Positions 24,602-33,649 of a stretch of 64,000 bases of DNA are shown here, one piece after another. Under the pieces are notes generated by a model. The model was not told the origin of the DNA. It was given only the letters and a program-made list of their open reading frames with translations, and did not search any database. Position 1 is the first letter of the stretch, and each line of letters begins with the position of its first letter. Where the stretch lies: the NCBI GenBank assembly GCA_004561445.1, contig SFVX01000001.1, forward strand, positions 630,266 through 694,265, written 5' to 3'. A program made the position numbers and the translations under genes. This stretch comes from a bacterium. Its GTDB lineage: Bacteria; Patescibacteriota; Saccharimonadia; Saccharimonadales; Saccharimonadaceae.

Positions 24602-25513
24602 TTATTTGGCGATAATTTTTTGAGTCCAGTCGTAGATGTCTTTGTATACATCTGGTTGCACTGCCTCGTGCAGAATGTCGTGGCGGCCTGGATAGAATTT
24701 AACTTCTGGCTCTAGTCCGGCTTTTTGATAAGCTTTGACGGCACGTATGACGCCTTTTTTGGCTTCGCCGACCGGGTCGACGTCGCCAGACATAAAGAGT
24801 ATAGGAATTTTCTTTATATTGCGCGGCTTGCTGGCGATTTTCATTAGCTCAAGCATGGCGTTAAATATACCAATGGTAACGTGGTCTTGTTTTTTGGAGT
24901 CGGCGTCGTAGGCGTCGACTGCGGCCTTGTTGGCGCAGAGCCAATCGAATTTGCTGGTTGTTGGCGTAAATTTTTTATTATAGTTGCCGAGGGTCATGTC
25001 GTCGATTTTTTTCGTCCAATGATCAAAGCCTCCGGCTTTTTTGGCTTCGCTTTTTGCCATAGTTTGCGCAAGGCTAAGCATAAGTGCTGGTTGTTGGCCG
25101 GTTCCCATGATAATTGCCCCGTTGGCCATGTCTGGATATTTGTCGAGGGCGACGCGAACGACAAATGAACCAAGCGAAAAGCCGAGTAGAATATACGGGA
25201 GATTTGGATATTCTTGTTTGGTATTTTTGTAACATGTATAAAAATCGTCGACAAGATATTGCTCAGTATCTTTTGAGCCTATAGTGAGCGGCGTATTGTC
25301 GCGTCGAATAGAGTCGCCATGGCCTAGATGGTCGTTGCCAACTACAATAATACCGCGGTCAGTTAGATACTTTGCTAGCGGGGCGTAACGTTCGATATAT
25401 TCCGTGACGCCGTGCGCAATCTGAACGATGGCGATTGGCTCAGAACTTGGCGTCCATTTAACGGCGTGAATTTGAGTTGCCTTATCGGCCGATAGATAAT
25501 AAGATTCTTGCAT
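24602..25513 (-). CDS. Monoacylglycerol lipase-like alpha/beta hydrolase
   Basis: 303 residues of the lysophospholipase/MGL group (Hydrolase_4): oxyanion-loop segment VQIAHGVTEYIERY, GNDHLGHGDS, nucleophile elbow LLGFSLGSF (the serine in G-F-S-L-G), an aspartate in FMSGDVDPVG and the histidine in YPGRHDILHE, completing a Ser-Asp-His triad. No signal peptide, so it is cytoplasmic, where it may hydrolyse lipids taken from a host. The gene precedes nothing on the same strand before the terminator; its own upstream neighbour is the hydrolase module 10 bp away. Confidence 0.85.
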   Translation of the reverse strand: MQESYYLSADKATQIHAVKWTPSSEPIAIVQIAHGVTEYIERYAPLAKYLTDRGIIVVGNDHLGHGDSIRRDNTPLTIGSKDTEQYLVDDFYTCYKNTKQEYPNLPYILLGFSLGSFVVRVALDKYPDMANGAIIMGTGQQPALMLSLAQTMAKSEAKKAGGFDHWTKKIDDMTLGNYNKKFTPTTSKFDWLCANKAAVDAYDADSKKQDHVTIGIFNAMLELMKIASKPRNIKKIPILFMSGDVDPVGEAKKGVIRAVKAYQKAGLEPEVKFYPGRHDILHEAVQPDVYKDIYDWTQKIIAK

Positions 25514-25523
25514 AAAGCTTCTC

Positions 25524-26237
25524 CTATTCCATTGAGTAACATTTTATTTCGCTAGTGTCGTATGGTAAAGTGCTAAGGTCGTAGTCTAGTGAACTAAAAT
25601 GCTCCTTAAAGTTAGATAGTATACGATCTTCGGCGTTTTCTTCGCATGTTCTAGCGTAAAAGGCGATAACGGGCTTATTGTTGGCGTCTCTTTCTGGATA
25701 TGCACTGTAGTTGTCATCGCCGATTTTACCGGTATAAGTAAAGTTCTTGCCAAAGAGTACGCTGATAGTACTAGTTTCGAGGTCGCCAATGCAAAAAGTT
25801 TCTTTATATTTCATTTGCGCAATACTTGGGCAAGTAAAATAGATATCTTCTTGAACGGATTCTATGGGGTTTATAACCATTTGCACGGCAAAGGTGTATT
25901 TTAGTGAGTCGATATCGATGATAAAGTTGGCTTTCTTGGTGTCTCCTTCTATATCTTCGGTTTGGATAGAGCTTTCTCGGATAGTAAATTCGACTGCATC
26001 GTTCTGGCTACGAGTCGGATCAATTGCGTCTACTGCGGCAGTAAGATACTTTTGCAGGCGTTTTTTGTTGTTGCCGTTGATGAGGCTTGAGACCTCTGCG
26101 CTATTCGTGTTGGCAAGATGAACTGGATCTTGGGCTTTGAGCGCATTTATAACGAATGTTATTGCAATGATGATCAGGATCCAAATTAAGACAATAAGGA
26201 TAATAATTATTCGCTTATTTTTAGTTTGAGAATCCAT
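25524..26237 (-). CDS. Module 1: single-pass membrane protein
   Basis: 237 residues, third gene of hydrolase module 1. A basic N-terminus and one membrane helix (about 10-32) are followed by an extracytoplasmic domain with about six cysteines and the motif ETFCIGDLETSTI (about 145-157). The corresponding gene of module 2 (48674-49438) has the same layout and ETFCVGTNFHSSI at the same place, so they are paralogues. The start overlaps the hydrolase stop as TAATG. No known domain recognised; it may anchor, chaperone or regulate the hydrolase. Confidence 0.7.
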   Translation of the reverse strand: MDSQTKNKRIIIILIVLIWILIIIAITFVINALKAQDPVHLANTNSAEVSSLINGNNKKRLQKYLTAAVDAIDPTRSQNDAVEFTIRESSIQTEDIEGDTKKANFIIDIDSLKYTFAVQMVINPIESVQEDIYFTCPSIAQMKYKETFCIGDLETSTISVLFGKNFTYTGKIGDDNYSAYPERDANNKPVIAFYARTCEENAEDRILSNFKEHFSSLDYDLSTLPYDTSEIKCYSME

Positions 26238-29200
26238 TATTTTACCTTTCTAAAGATATAAGCATTTTCGTTTTTAATATAATAAGAGATGTCTTTTGCG
26301 CCGTCTGCCATTGGAGATCGGGTATTACCGCAGCCGCTCGAAGAGTATGAAGCGGAAGCCATTTCGCTCTCGAAACCATTGATTTTTCCTACATATACTA
26401 GTGTGTGTCCGAGGCTACCTGTGATAATAACGTCGCCAGGCTTTGCATCCTCATTACTCTTAATTTGATTCGATACTTCTTCCCAGCCATTAGATTTGTT
26501 AGTCAGGTATGGATACTGCCCGCCCGATACGTTGCCTCCATTGCTATTGTAGTTAGGATCCCAGCCACTTTCGCGCATGAGTGTCGTAACAAAGCCACCG
26601 CAGTCGTTTCCGCCACAACCACCATGATAGTACTCGCCTTTTTTGACGATAGCTGTATAAGCGGGTTTTTGCTGAGTCCATCCGGCGGAGTGATATTCAG
26701 GCCATGCTAGCTCTAGGACTTTTGCTTGGAGTGCAGCTACGTCGCCAGTTGCTCCGGTGTGACATTCCCCATCGGAAATGCCGTCGACGCGCTCGATGGC
26801 TGCCTTGACACGATTCCAAATTCCGCCCGGGTCGACATGGTCGTTATCCGCGGGGGTATGCATATGTCCAAGGATGCCTTTGTAGGCCTTAAAATCATCC
26901 GCTGAAAGGCGTTTTGGATTATCCCAGTCCACGGAACTAGTAAGTGGAATGTTGGTTTCGGCGCTGATTGCACTAAGAAGCTTTGCGAGATAGTCCCAGT
27001 CACTATCAGTAAATTTTGTCTCGTCAGGTAAGTACCAGGGGTCAGATTTTTTACTCTGATCGTAGTTACTATAGCCCATGATTTCGATTTGGATACCAGC
27101 CATCTGATCATTGACTTTATGGTCGTTGCCCTTACCCTTAATTGCTTCGGATGGTTGAGTAATAGCGAAATGCTGAAATACTTTTTTATTTTTGATATCG
27201 ATCGTAAAGTGGGCGGGCGTTTTGCCGCTCGGTCCATTTTTGCGAGTAACTTTGCCGTAAAGATTTAAACCGCTGGTTCCGCCGCCATTGCTTCCTTCTG
27301 TGCTATGAAGGAGAATTTTATTCGCGCCTTTTCCGTTCCCTTTTGGCGAGTCAGTAGTGAAGCTGCCAGTACTAGCTTCTTTGAGAACACCAGAGGCAGT
27401 ATTGGCATCTTCTTTGACGTAGCCGTCCATGCCGCCTTTGATCCAACCATTTTCCCAGGTGACGGACGATGTTGTGCGGTCTCCGCCAGTGGAGCCGTTG
27501 GCACTAGCGGCTGGCGCGTTTGATTCAAAATAACCAAATGGATCGCCAGTATTGCTTCCGCCGGATGTACTGCTAACTTTTGTACCGGATGGATTTGCCC
27601 ACGTATAGAAAATATATGGGTCGCCGAGAGCTAGGATCTTAGTTTTACCCGGTTTGTAGTTTTCATATTTATAGATATTGGCATGATCGGTGTATTTTTG
27701 GCCATCAACTTCAATCCATTTGATGTCGCCTGGATCGTCGTGCTCTACAATTTCTGGTGGTAGTGTGCGATTGCCGTTTTTCCAAACGTCAATAACTGCA
27801 TCCCATTCTTCTTTCTTATAATCGGAGAAGCTTTCGCTGTATGCAGCACGAGTGTCTGAAGCAAACCAGCCGGTAGTTTTGACGTAGTTCACGAAGTTGT
27901 CTGGAGTCTTTTCTTTGGACTTTTCATAGTATTCGAAAAGGTTAGCCATAATGGAGGCCTGAAATTTAACCGCTTCGATTGTGCCGCCATTTTCGTGTTT
28001 AATCATGGCGAGCATGCCCTTAATTTGGCCGTCAGTGAGTTCATACTTCTGGCCGGAGAAAATGCCCGAAGATTGTGATTTGTCGTCACAGACGCAGACT
28101 GAATTAGAATTAGAATTCGCAGCACCGGAACCTAGAGCCTGAACGATTAAATCAACTAATTTGTCGCTCGCTTCTTGATTTTTGGGATGCGTACCATCGC
28201 CAAGATAAGTACCTGCATCATCTTTGATGGCTGCTTTCCAGTCAGCAATAGCTACCTTGCCAGGATTATTCGAGGCAGCCTGCTCGAATGCCTTATTGTT
28301 TGCGTCATAGTTATTCGATGTAGTGAAGTTGGTGACAAAAACTACTCTTTTTGCATTTGGGACGAGATTTAGGACTTCATTGATCTGGGCGTCATTTACG
28401 TTACTATCATTTGTGCCGAGCGCAAAAACTAGGTAGTCGCGAACTTTGTTCTCGTTTGCGAGCTGCTTAAGAATAGTTAGGCCAGAATCGTTGCCGCTAA
28501 CGTCTTGTTTGAAATGTTTGCTGTCTTGAGCGTGAATATCTGCGCCAGAGAGCTTAGACTCGTAAGCTTTGCGCGTATAGCTGGAATTAGTAATAGAGTC
28601 GCCAATCACGGTGACATTAGATCCGCTAATGGAGGTCGAGCTAGACCCCCCAGTACTGCCCGCACCAAACGAAGTTTTGCCGGAGTATTTTTGGAACATT
28701 TCATCGGCGGTTTTTCGGCGTCCTGGGCGCGTACCTGGAATATCTGCTGGTACCTCGACTTTCTCCAAGAAATAATCGGCAGCGTCTTGTACGGTAGTTT
28801 GAGTGAGGACTCCACCATAGGTGCTATTTACCTTTAACTCTTCGTTAACGAGAAAGGTTAGCTCTAGGGAGTAGAGTGCATTTACTTCGGATTCATTGTT
28901 TGCGAGCTGAATGAATTTATCGCCGTTTACGCCGTATGCGCTACCATTGGCATAACTATAAGTCATTGGCGTATCGAGATATTTGGTGAGGCCAGGAGCT
29001 TTGTCTTTGATGTAGTTATATACATTAACGCGACGGCCAAAAGACCACTGAATAAGGCCAATACCGTAAGAAATGTCAGGGTTAGAATTTAATGCCATGC
29101 CCCATTGACTCTTGAAGCTTCCTTCGTGTTGGGCTGGATTAAAATTATTGCCTTCGTGAGCCATATTGCCCATAATGCCAGCCGTAACTTCGTCGGTAAG

Positions 29201-29458
29201 GCCCATAGACTTTAGACCGGACCAAACTTTCTCTTCGGCGGTAGAGCCACTAATAACAGCTTCTCCTCCAACTACGCCACCGCTACTACCGCCTTCGCAT
29301 TCATCGGGGTTATAGAACATAATGTTGTTGGCGGCGAATTTGTCAATAAAATCATCGGTCGCCGCGTAACTATCGAATGGAAATGCAGTCAAAATAGCCA
29401 ATGAGATGAGTGCACTTGATTTTAGGTATTTATAGATTTTAGAGTAATTAATTTTCAT
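26237..29458 (-). CDS. Module 1: giant secreted peptidoglycan hydrolase (lysozyme + SGNH + amidase + NlpC/P60-CHAP)
   Basis: 1073 residues from the ATG at 29458, an 11-bp overlap with the PEGA gene that matches the overlap in module 2. A signal peptide (1-33) precedes KFAANNIMFYNPDEC. Then, approximately: phage-tail-lysozyme-like domain (75-260, GIMGNMAHEGNNFNP, GLIQWSFGRR); SGNH hydrolase-like domain (285-440, VIGDSITNSS, ALGTNDSN, GDGTHP); a third domain with MIKHENGGT and RTLPPEIVEHD (465-640); N-acetylmuramoyl-L-alanine amidase type 2 (710-885, ILLHSTEGS, PAHFTI, GHMHTP); and a C-terminal Cys-His papain-like domain (GGCGGNDCGGFVTTLM, GSLGHTLVYVGK). Four wall-targeting activities in one chain suggest attack on another cell's wall or major remodelling. 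Domain edges are by eye. Confidence 0.8.
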   Translation of the reverse strand: MKINYSKIYKYLKSSALISLAILTAFPFDSYAATDDFIDKFAANNIMFYNPDECEGGSSGGVVGGEAVISGSTAEEKVWSGLKSMGLTDEVTAGIMGNMAHEGNNFNPAQHEGSFKSQWGMALNSNPDISYGIGLIQWSFGRRVNVYNYIKDKAPGLTKYLDTPMTYSYANGSAYGVNGDKFIQLANNESEVNALYSLELTFLVNEELKVNSTYGGVLTQTTVQDAADYFLEKVEVPADIPGTRPGRRKTADEMFQKYSGKTSFGAGSTGGSSSTSISGSNVTVIGDSITNSSYTRKAYESKLSGADIHAQDSKHFKQDVSGNDSGLTILKQLANENKVRDYLVFALGTNDSNVNDAQINEVLNLVPNAKRVVFVTNFTTSNNYDANNKAFEQAASNNPGKVAIADWKAAIKDDAGTYLGDGTHPKNQEASDKLVDLIVQALGSGAANSNSNSVCVCDDKSQSSGIFSGQKYELTDGQIKGMLAMIKHENGGTIEAVKFQASIMANLFEYYEKSKEKTPDNFVNYVKTTGWFASDTRAAYSESFSDYKKEEWDAVIDVWKNGNRTLPPEIVEHDDPGDIKWIEVDGQKYTDHANIYKYENYKPGKTKILALGDPYIFYTWANPSGTKVSSTSGGSNTGDPFGYFESNAPAASANGSTGGDRTTSSVTWENGWIKGGMDGYVKEDANTASGVLKEASTGSFTTDSPKGNGKGANKILLHSTEGSNGGGTSGLNLYGKVTRKNGPSGKTPAHFTIDIKNKKVFQHFAITQPSEAIKGKGNDHKVNDQMAGIQIEIMGYSNYDQSKKSDPWYLPDETKFTDSDWDYLAKLLSAISAETNIPLTSSVDWDNPKRLSADDFKAYKGILGHMHTPADNDHVDPGGIWNRVKAAIERVDGISDGECHTGATGDVAALQAKVLELAWPEYHSAGWTQQKPAYTAIVKKGEYYHGGCGGNDCGGFVTTLMRESGWDPNYNSNGGNVSGGQYPYLTNKSNGWEEVSNQIKSNEDAKPGDVIITGSLGHTLVYVGKINGFESEMASASYSSSGCGNTRSPMADGAKDISYYIKNENAYIFRKVK

Positions 29459-30116
29459 AAATAATTTCATAATCGTCATAATTATAGCCGGCTAGCTGCA
29501 TAGATTCTCGAACGCGCCACTCATAAGACTTTGGTTGATCTACTTGAAGGCAAAAGGCGTAATCGCATTTGGGGTTATTTGTCCCATCAGTGATTTCGCC
29601 GGATATGATATTTGCACCTTCGCGGAAGTTTGTAACGATAGGCAACTTCTCAGTAATTTTAATGAGAGAGTCGTATTTATTTAGAAAATCTGTAACTTCT
29701 TGATCGTTAGTGTTTTTTTGCTGATAAGATCTTAAGACTGCAATATCTTCGCGGCTTTTAAAAAAATACTGCATCCCTTCAGTAGTATTTTTTAGATATT
29801 CGACAACCGATTGGTCCTTGTGTTTTTCGACTGTAATATTAATCTCTTTTGACTCAAAGTCGGGGGCGGAAAATTTTAGATGATGCTCGCCAGGGGTGAT
29901 TTCGTTTACGCCTGCATTAATTTTTGTACCATCTAACTCAATAGTAGCAGTTGATGGCGCGACGGCGACGTCAAGATAAGTGCTTGTTGCTTGGCTATTG
30001 ATAAATGGAATTATTATAGCGAAAACGCTAATAAAGATAAGTAAGACCCCTATAATAATAGAGAGAGTGATGATAATTTTTTTGGAATTATCTTCAATTG
30101 CTTGACCTGTATCCAT
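29448..30116 (-). CDS. Module 1: PEGA-domain membrane protein
   Basis: 222 residues, first gene of module 1. One membrane helix (about 15-38) and then a PEGA-like beta domain with ATIELDGTKINAG and EITPGEHHLKFSAPDFESK (about 52-95), a linker ending NTTEGMQYF, and a C-terminal domain with two cysteines. The module 2 counterpart (52458-53165) shares the PEGA strand pattern and NKTEGMSYF. PEGA domains are found in surface proteins and are thought to mediate wall or envelope binding. TAAAAT ends 6 nt before the ATG (leaderless type), so this is the promoter of the whole module. Confidence 0.75.
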   Translation of the reverse strand: MDTGQAIEDNSKKIIITLSIIIGVLLIFISVFAIIIPFINSQATSTYLDVAVAPSTATIELDGTKINAGVNEITPGEHHLKFSAPDFESKEINITVEKHKDQSVVEYLKNTTEGMQYFFKSREDIAVLRSYQQKNTNDQEVTDFLNKYDSLIKITEKLPIVTNFREGANIISGEITDGTNNPKCDYAFCLQVDQPKSYEWRVRESMQLAGYNYDDYEIIYEN

Positions 30117-30198
30117 AAAATAATTTTACCATAATTGGTTTGCAAAGAAGTGCGTGATAGGCGATTTTTTGTTCGTAAATGCTTACACTTTAAATTAA

Positions 30199-30233
30199 TG
30201 AAAAAACCTCGACATTAGCTGTCGAGGTTTTTG
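30199..30233 (-). terminator. Terminator of the Gly/Pro-rich gene
   Basis: Perfect stem AAAACCTCGACA/TGTCGAGGTTTT with TTTTTT on the minus strand, 8 bp after the stop at 30241. Confidence 0.9.
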
Positions 30234-30240
30234 CTTATGC

Positions 30241-30663
30241 TTACAGTTCGTGTGTGTGGAAATACCACCAATCACGAATTCGAACAAAAACATTTGGTTT
30301 TTTGTTGCGGCCTGCCTTTTTAGGCTCGAGGCTGTTGTAGCCAGCGCCAGGAAGACCTGGGTCGTACGGGCCGTGATAAAGGCGACCTCCGACACTGCGT
30401 CCGCCAGGACCGTATCCGAAAGGTCCGCCGGGACCACCGAATCCGCCGGGGCCGCCGTATGGACCTCCAGGGCCGCCGTATGGGCCACCTGGGCCGCCAA
30501 ATGGGCCACCTGGACCGCCTGGGCCTCCGGGACCTCCTGGGCCGCCAGGACCAGGGCCGTAAAACATTAAGTTGTCCATGTATTTTGGTTTTGCTGGTGC
30601 GATCGGAGCGTTTCCTGCAGTAGCAAAAGCATAAGCATAAGCTGGTCTAAAGTACCATTTCAT
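30241..30663 (-). CDS. Collagen-like Gly/Pro-rich low-complexity protein
   Basis: 140 residues from the ATG at 30663 (GGAGG 7 nt upstream; a GTG one codon earlier is less well spaced). N-terminal MKWYFRPAYAYAFATAG is a hydrophobic segment, the centre (about 38-90) is repeated GGP, with GGPGGPYGGPGG variants, and the C-terminal ~50 residues are basic with aromatic pairs (DWWYFHTHEL at the end). The GPG/GGP periodicity is not strict G-x-y, so a collagen triple helix is doubtful. Driven by a strong GTGTGC-class promoter and ended by a strong terminator, so it is likely highly expressed. Function unknown. Confidence 0.7.
   Translation of the reverse strand: MKWYFRPAYAYAFATAGNAPIAPAKPKYMDNLMFYGPGPGGPGGPGGPGGPGGPFGGPGGPYGGPGGPYGGPGGFGGPGGPFGYGPGGRSVGGRLYHGPYDPGLPGAGYNSLEPKKAGRNKKPNVFVRIRDWWYFHTHEL
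30308..30555. repeat. GGNCCNCC-type low-complexity repeat encoding GGP
   Basis: Tandem units such as tggaccgcctgggcctccgg and gggccgccgtatggacctcc over roughly 30415-30550 encode the Gly-Gly-Pro repeat of the minus-strand gene. GC is far above the window average, but this follows from the codons for Gly and Pro. Confidence 0.6.
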
Positions 30664-30698
30664 CACAATCCCTCCCTTTGAGACTAATATATGATTCT

Positions 30699-30727
30699 AC
30701 TATAGCACACTTTGCGTAAAAAGTCAA
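30699..30727 (-). promoter_or_regulatory. Promoter of the Gly/Pro-rich gene (GTGTGC class)
   Basis: TTGACT (30722-30727), 17-nt spacer ending GCAAAGTGTGC, TATAGT (30699-30704). Confidence 0.8.
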
Positions 30728-30762
30728 TAAGAGGCTTATGTCTATGGTCTTTAGTGCAATTT

Positions 30763-31476
30763 CTAGCGTGTAGTCCAGATACTGTCGATGTATTTACTGA
30801 CGGTAATTGGTTCTGGATGGAAGTTTTCGTTGATGGTTTGTAGACGATCCTCGAAAGTCGGAGTGGTAGGTGCACCAAAGCGTTCGAGACTGGCAGCTTT
30901 TCTAATGGCCGGTTCCTCTGCTCTAATAGTGGCGGCTTGGTGATAATCGTCAAGGAAGATTTCTTCGCATTCTACGCCAGAAAAACCAGCAGTTTGAGCG
31001 ATTTTTGCGGCTTTTTGACGAGCTGATTCATAGGCTTCTGGCAAGAGTTCACGACGGCAAGCGTGGATGTCTTTTAGGCAAAAATCGATGTGAAAGCGTG
31101 GCGCATCTGGCGCAGAGGCGGTACATAAAAGTAGTTTAGCGAGACGTTCGCGGTCGTAGTCAAAAGTAAGTGTGGCAGATTGCGTAAACTCAAAGCCGTC
31201 GGAAACGCGACGATCTGGGCGACCGATTTGTGAAAGATCCTTGGAATCGTTTTGGGAGTAGTGGAAATGTTCGCGAATGTTGTAACTGGACGTCTTAAAA
31301 TCTTCGGCGTTAAAATCGGTGCGCTCGGAAATAGCGGCAATGTAGTTGGCAAGCATCTGCGAGCCTTCTTCGAGTGCTTGCTGATAGCTTGGTTTTAGCA
31401 TAGTAAAATTGACCCGAGCGATGACTTGGTCTGGGGCAAAATCGCGACTGGCGCGGCCTTTGGCGTGAATGCGCAT
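30763..31476 (-). CDS. SIMPL (DUF541) domain protein
   Basis: 237 residues. The start MRIHAKGRASRDFAPDQVIA and the following A-x-V-F-T-M pattern match the SIMPL fold, which pairs two beta-rich subdomains; the segment SSYNIREHFHY is typical. Usual SIMPL proteins are exported, but this one has no signal peptide. AAAGGAG lies 5 nt before the ATG. Divergent from glyA with a 130-bp shared promoter region. Confidence 0.7.
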   Translation of the reverse strand: MRIHAKGRASRDFAPDQVIARVNFTMLKPSYQQALEEGSQMLANYIAAISERTDFNAEDFKTSSYNIREHFHYSQNDSKDLSQIGRPDRRVSDGFEFTQSATLTFDYDRERLAKLLLCTASAPDAPRFHIDFCLKDIHACRRELLPEAYESARQKAAKIAQTAGFSGVECEEIFLDDYHQAATIRAEEPAIRKAASLERFGAPTTPTFEDRLQTINENFHPEPITVSKYIDSIWTTR

Positions 31477-31536
31477 AAAATCTCCTTTTTAATTATGCTT
31501 ATTATATCACTGCTTTTTATATCATTGCTTTGATGT

Positions 31537-31607
31537 TATAATATGTGTATGATCTAATAATCTCTACTATATTTTGCGCAAACTTTAATTTTTGGAGATT
31601 TTTTCTT
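31537..31607 (+). promoter_or_regulatory. glyA promoter and short leader
   Basis: TATAAT at 31537-31542 and a leader of about 59 nt ending in TTTGGAGATTTTTTCTT before the ATG. A two-codon frame ATG ATC TAA begins 6 nt after the -10 box and is probably incidental. Confidence 0.55.
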
Positions 31608-32966
31608 ATGGATGTAATTTTTGACATTATTGCTACGGAAGAAAAGCGTCAGCGTGAAGGTTTGGAGCTAATTCCAAGCGAAAACTATGTATCGCGCGAT
31701 GTTTTGGCCGCGATGGGATCGGTGCTGACAAACAAGTATTCTGAAGGCTATCCGGATTTTGATGGGCTTACGACTGATGATGAGGCGACAATACTTGCGA
31801 GCAAAAAACCAGATAGACGCTATTATGGTGGTCAGCAAAACACGGACAAGGTGGAGCGTCTTGCGATTGCACGTGCCTGCAAGCTTTTTCGTGCCGACCA
31901 TGCAAATGTGCAGCCGCATAGTGGCGCGCAGGCGAATAATGCGGTTTATAATGCGTGGCTCGAACCGGGCGATACGGTGCTTGGTATGAACCTTGGTCAT
32001 GGCGGACATTTGACGCATGGTTCTCCGGTGACGCAGAGTGCAAAGATTTATAACTTTATTAACTATGGTACGGTAGCTGAGACGGGCGATATTGATTACG
32101 ATGAGCTCGAGCGCTTGGCGCACGAGAAACAGCCAAAGATTATTTTGGTTGGTTACTCGGCCTTTATGAAGGTGCCAGATTTTGAGCGCGTGGCCAAGAT
32201 TGGACGCGAGATTCCGGGTTGTCTTTTGATGGCGGATATGGCACATGTGGCGGGACTAATTGCGGGTGGCGTGCATCCGAATCCGCTGGATTTTGGTTTC
32301 CACGTGATGACAACGACGACACACAAGACTTTGCGCGGTCCACGTGGTGGTTTAATTTTGACGCGTGGAGTAGTTGGAAATCCTTTGAAGCGCCCTGAGC
32401 ATACGCTCGAGAATATCCCGACTTTGATTGATCGTTCGGTCTTCCCTGGCACACAAGGTGGTCCGCTGATGCATGTGATCGCAGCAAAAGCAGTGGCGTT
32501 TGGCGAGGCTTTGGCGCCAGAATTTCAAACATACGCTGCAAAGATTGTCGAAAACGCCAAGACTTTGGCGGCGGCTTTGATGGAGCGAGGTTTTTATTGC
32601 ATTGGTGGCGGTACTGAAAACCACTTGATGTTGGTAGATGTCTATAAATCCTTCGGCCTGGATGGTAAGGTGGTTGAGCGCACGCTGGATGAAATCGGCC
32701 TAACTTTAAATGCGAACGCAATTCCAAATGATACTTTGCCGCCATTCAAGCCATCTGGTATTCGTCTAGGTACGCCAGCGATTACAACGCGCGGAATGGG
32801 TGAGGCGGAGATGCTCCGCATTGCGGATTGGATGAAGCAAGTGGTTGATATTTGTGTGCGCCGACGTGATGGTGAAGATATTGAAATCGCAAAGCCAGAA
32901 CTTGCGAGATTGCGTGAAGAAGTGCGCGAAATGGCACTACAATTCCCGCTTCCAAGTGATAAATAA
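31608..32966 (+). CDS. glyA: Serine hydroxymethyltransferase
   Basis: 452 residues starting [20 protein letters not shown], which carries the substrate-binding family start L-I-P-S-E-N. The PLP lysine sits in [38 protein letters not shown] and the C-terminal [14 protein letters not shown] are conserved. The longer frame upstream (from a GTG at 31545) is rejected because family proteins begin here and GGAG lies about 11 nt upstream. Provides glycine and one-carbon units from serine and folate, one of the few metabolic enzymes in the window. Confidence 0.95.
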   Translation: MDVIFDIIATEEKRQREGLELIPSENYVSRDVLAAMGSVLTNKYSEGYPDFDGLTTDDEATILASKKPDRRYYGGQQNTDKVERLAIARACKLFRADHANVQPHSGAQANNAVYNAWLEPGDTVLGMNLGHGGHLTHGSPVTQSAKIYNFINYGTVAETGDIDYDELERLAHEKQPKIILVGYSAFMKVPDFERVAKIGREIPGCLLMADMAHVAGLIAGGVHPNPLDFGFHVMTTTTHKTLRGPRGGLILTRGVVGNPLKRPEHTLENIPTLIDRSVFPGTQGGPLMHVIAAKAVAFGEALAPEFQTYAAKIVENAKTLAAALMERGFYCIGGGTENHLMLVDVYKSFGLDGKVVERTLDEIGLTLNANAIPNDTLPPFKPSGIRLGTPAITTRGMGEAEMLRIADWMKQVVDICVRRRDGEDIEIAKPELARLREEVREMALQFPLPSDK

Positions 32967-32997
32967 AAAATTCCCCCTCTTGAGGGGGGATTTTTTA
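32967..32997. terminator. Bidirectional terminator between glyA and recR
   Basis: AAAAAATTCCCCCTC-TT-GAGGGGGGATTTTTT, A/T tracts on both sides; serves both convergent genes. Confidence 0.9.
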
Positions 32998-33600
32998 TAA
33001 CTTCGTGCGGTTGGTGAGTGCGGAGCTTAGCGTGATTTGATCGGCGTATTCGAGTGAAATGCCGAGTGGCAAGCCGCGAGCAAGGCGTGTGATTTTGAGT
33101 TCTGGGTATTTTTCGTGCAGAAGTTTCTCGAGTAAAACGGCGGTAGATTCGCCTTCGACGGAGGGATTGGTAGCAATAATGATTTCCTGAACTTGATCCT
33201 CTTCTACGCGTGCGATTAGCTCTTTGATATGAAGCTTGTCCGCCGTGATGCCGTCCATAGGCGAAATGGCGCCACCAAGCACATGATAAGTGCCGTCATA
33301 AGATTTGGTGTTTTCGATAGCATAAATATCGAGCGCCTCTTCGACAACAAGCACGGTGGTTTTATCGCGGCGCGGATCGTCGTAAAGTGGCGACAATTCG
33401 TCGTTATCGCTCATAAGTGCGAAAGTTTTTGGACAGCTTTTGACGCCGTCATGTAGGCGCTCGAGGCTCGTGGCGATGTTCTTGGCGACATTCTGGTCGG
33501 CTTTGAGCAAAAAGTAGGCGTAGCGCTCGGCGGTGCGAGAACCTACGCCAGGAAGGCGCGAGAGTGCTTCGATTACGTCTGTCAGTGCGGATGGTAGCAT
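32995..33600 (-). CDS. recR: Recombination mediator RecR, zinc finger reduced
   Basis: 201 residues. Helix-hairpin-helix LPGVGSRTAERYAYFLL (about 14-30), TOPRIM-type core TTVLVVEEALDIYAIENT and GTYHVLGGAISPMDG, and IIIATNPSVEGESTAVLLEK with GLPLGISLEYADQ at the end. Between the HhH and TOPRIM, RecR normally has a four-cysteine zinc finger; here only SC (residue about 57) remains in KSCPKTFALMSDNDELSPLYDD. No recF/recO is visible. Last gene of the dnaX-dnaB-ybaB run. Confidence 0.9.
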   Translation of the reverse strand: MLPSALTDVIEALSRLPGVGSRTAERYAYFLLKADQNVAKNIATSLERLHDGVKSCPKTFALMSDNDELSPLYDDPRRDKTTVLVVEEALDIYAIENTKSYDGTYHVLGGAISPMDGITADKLHIKELIARVEEDQVQEIIIATNPSVEGESTAVLLEKLLHEKYPELKITRLARGLPLGISLEYADQITLSSALTNRTKL

Positions 33601-33649
33601 AACTTAAAAAATACGGAGTCGGTCTTGGAGCTCGACTCCGCGGTTAATT

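Noticed and set aside
30250-30570. Plus-strand frame opposite the Gly/Pro repeat
   Set aside because: Repetitive shadow of the minus-strand gene; no ribosome-binding site or promoter.
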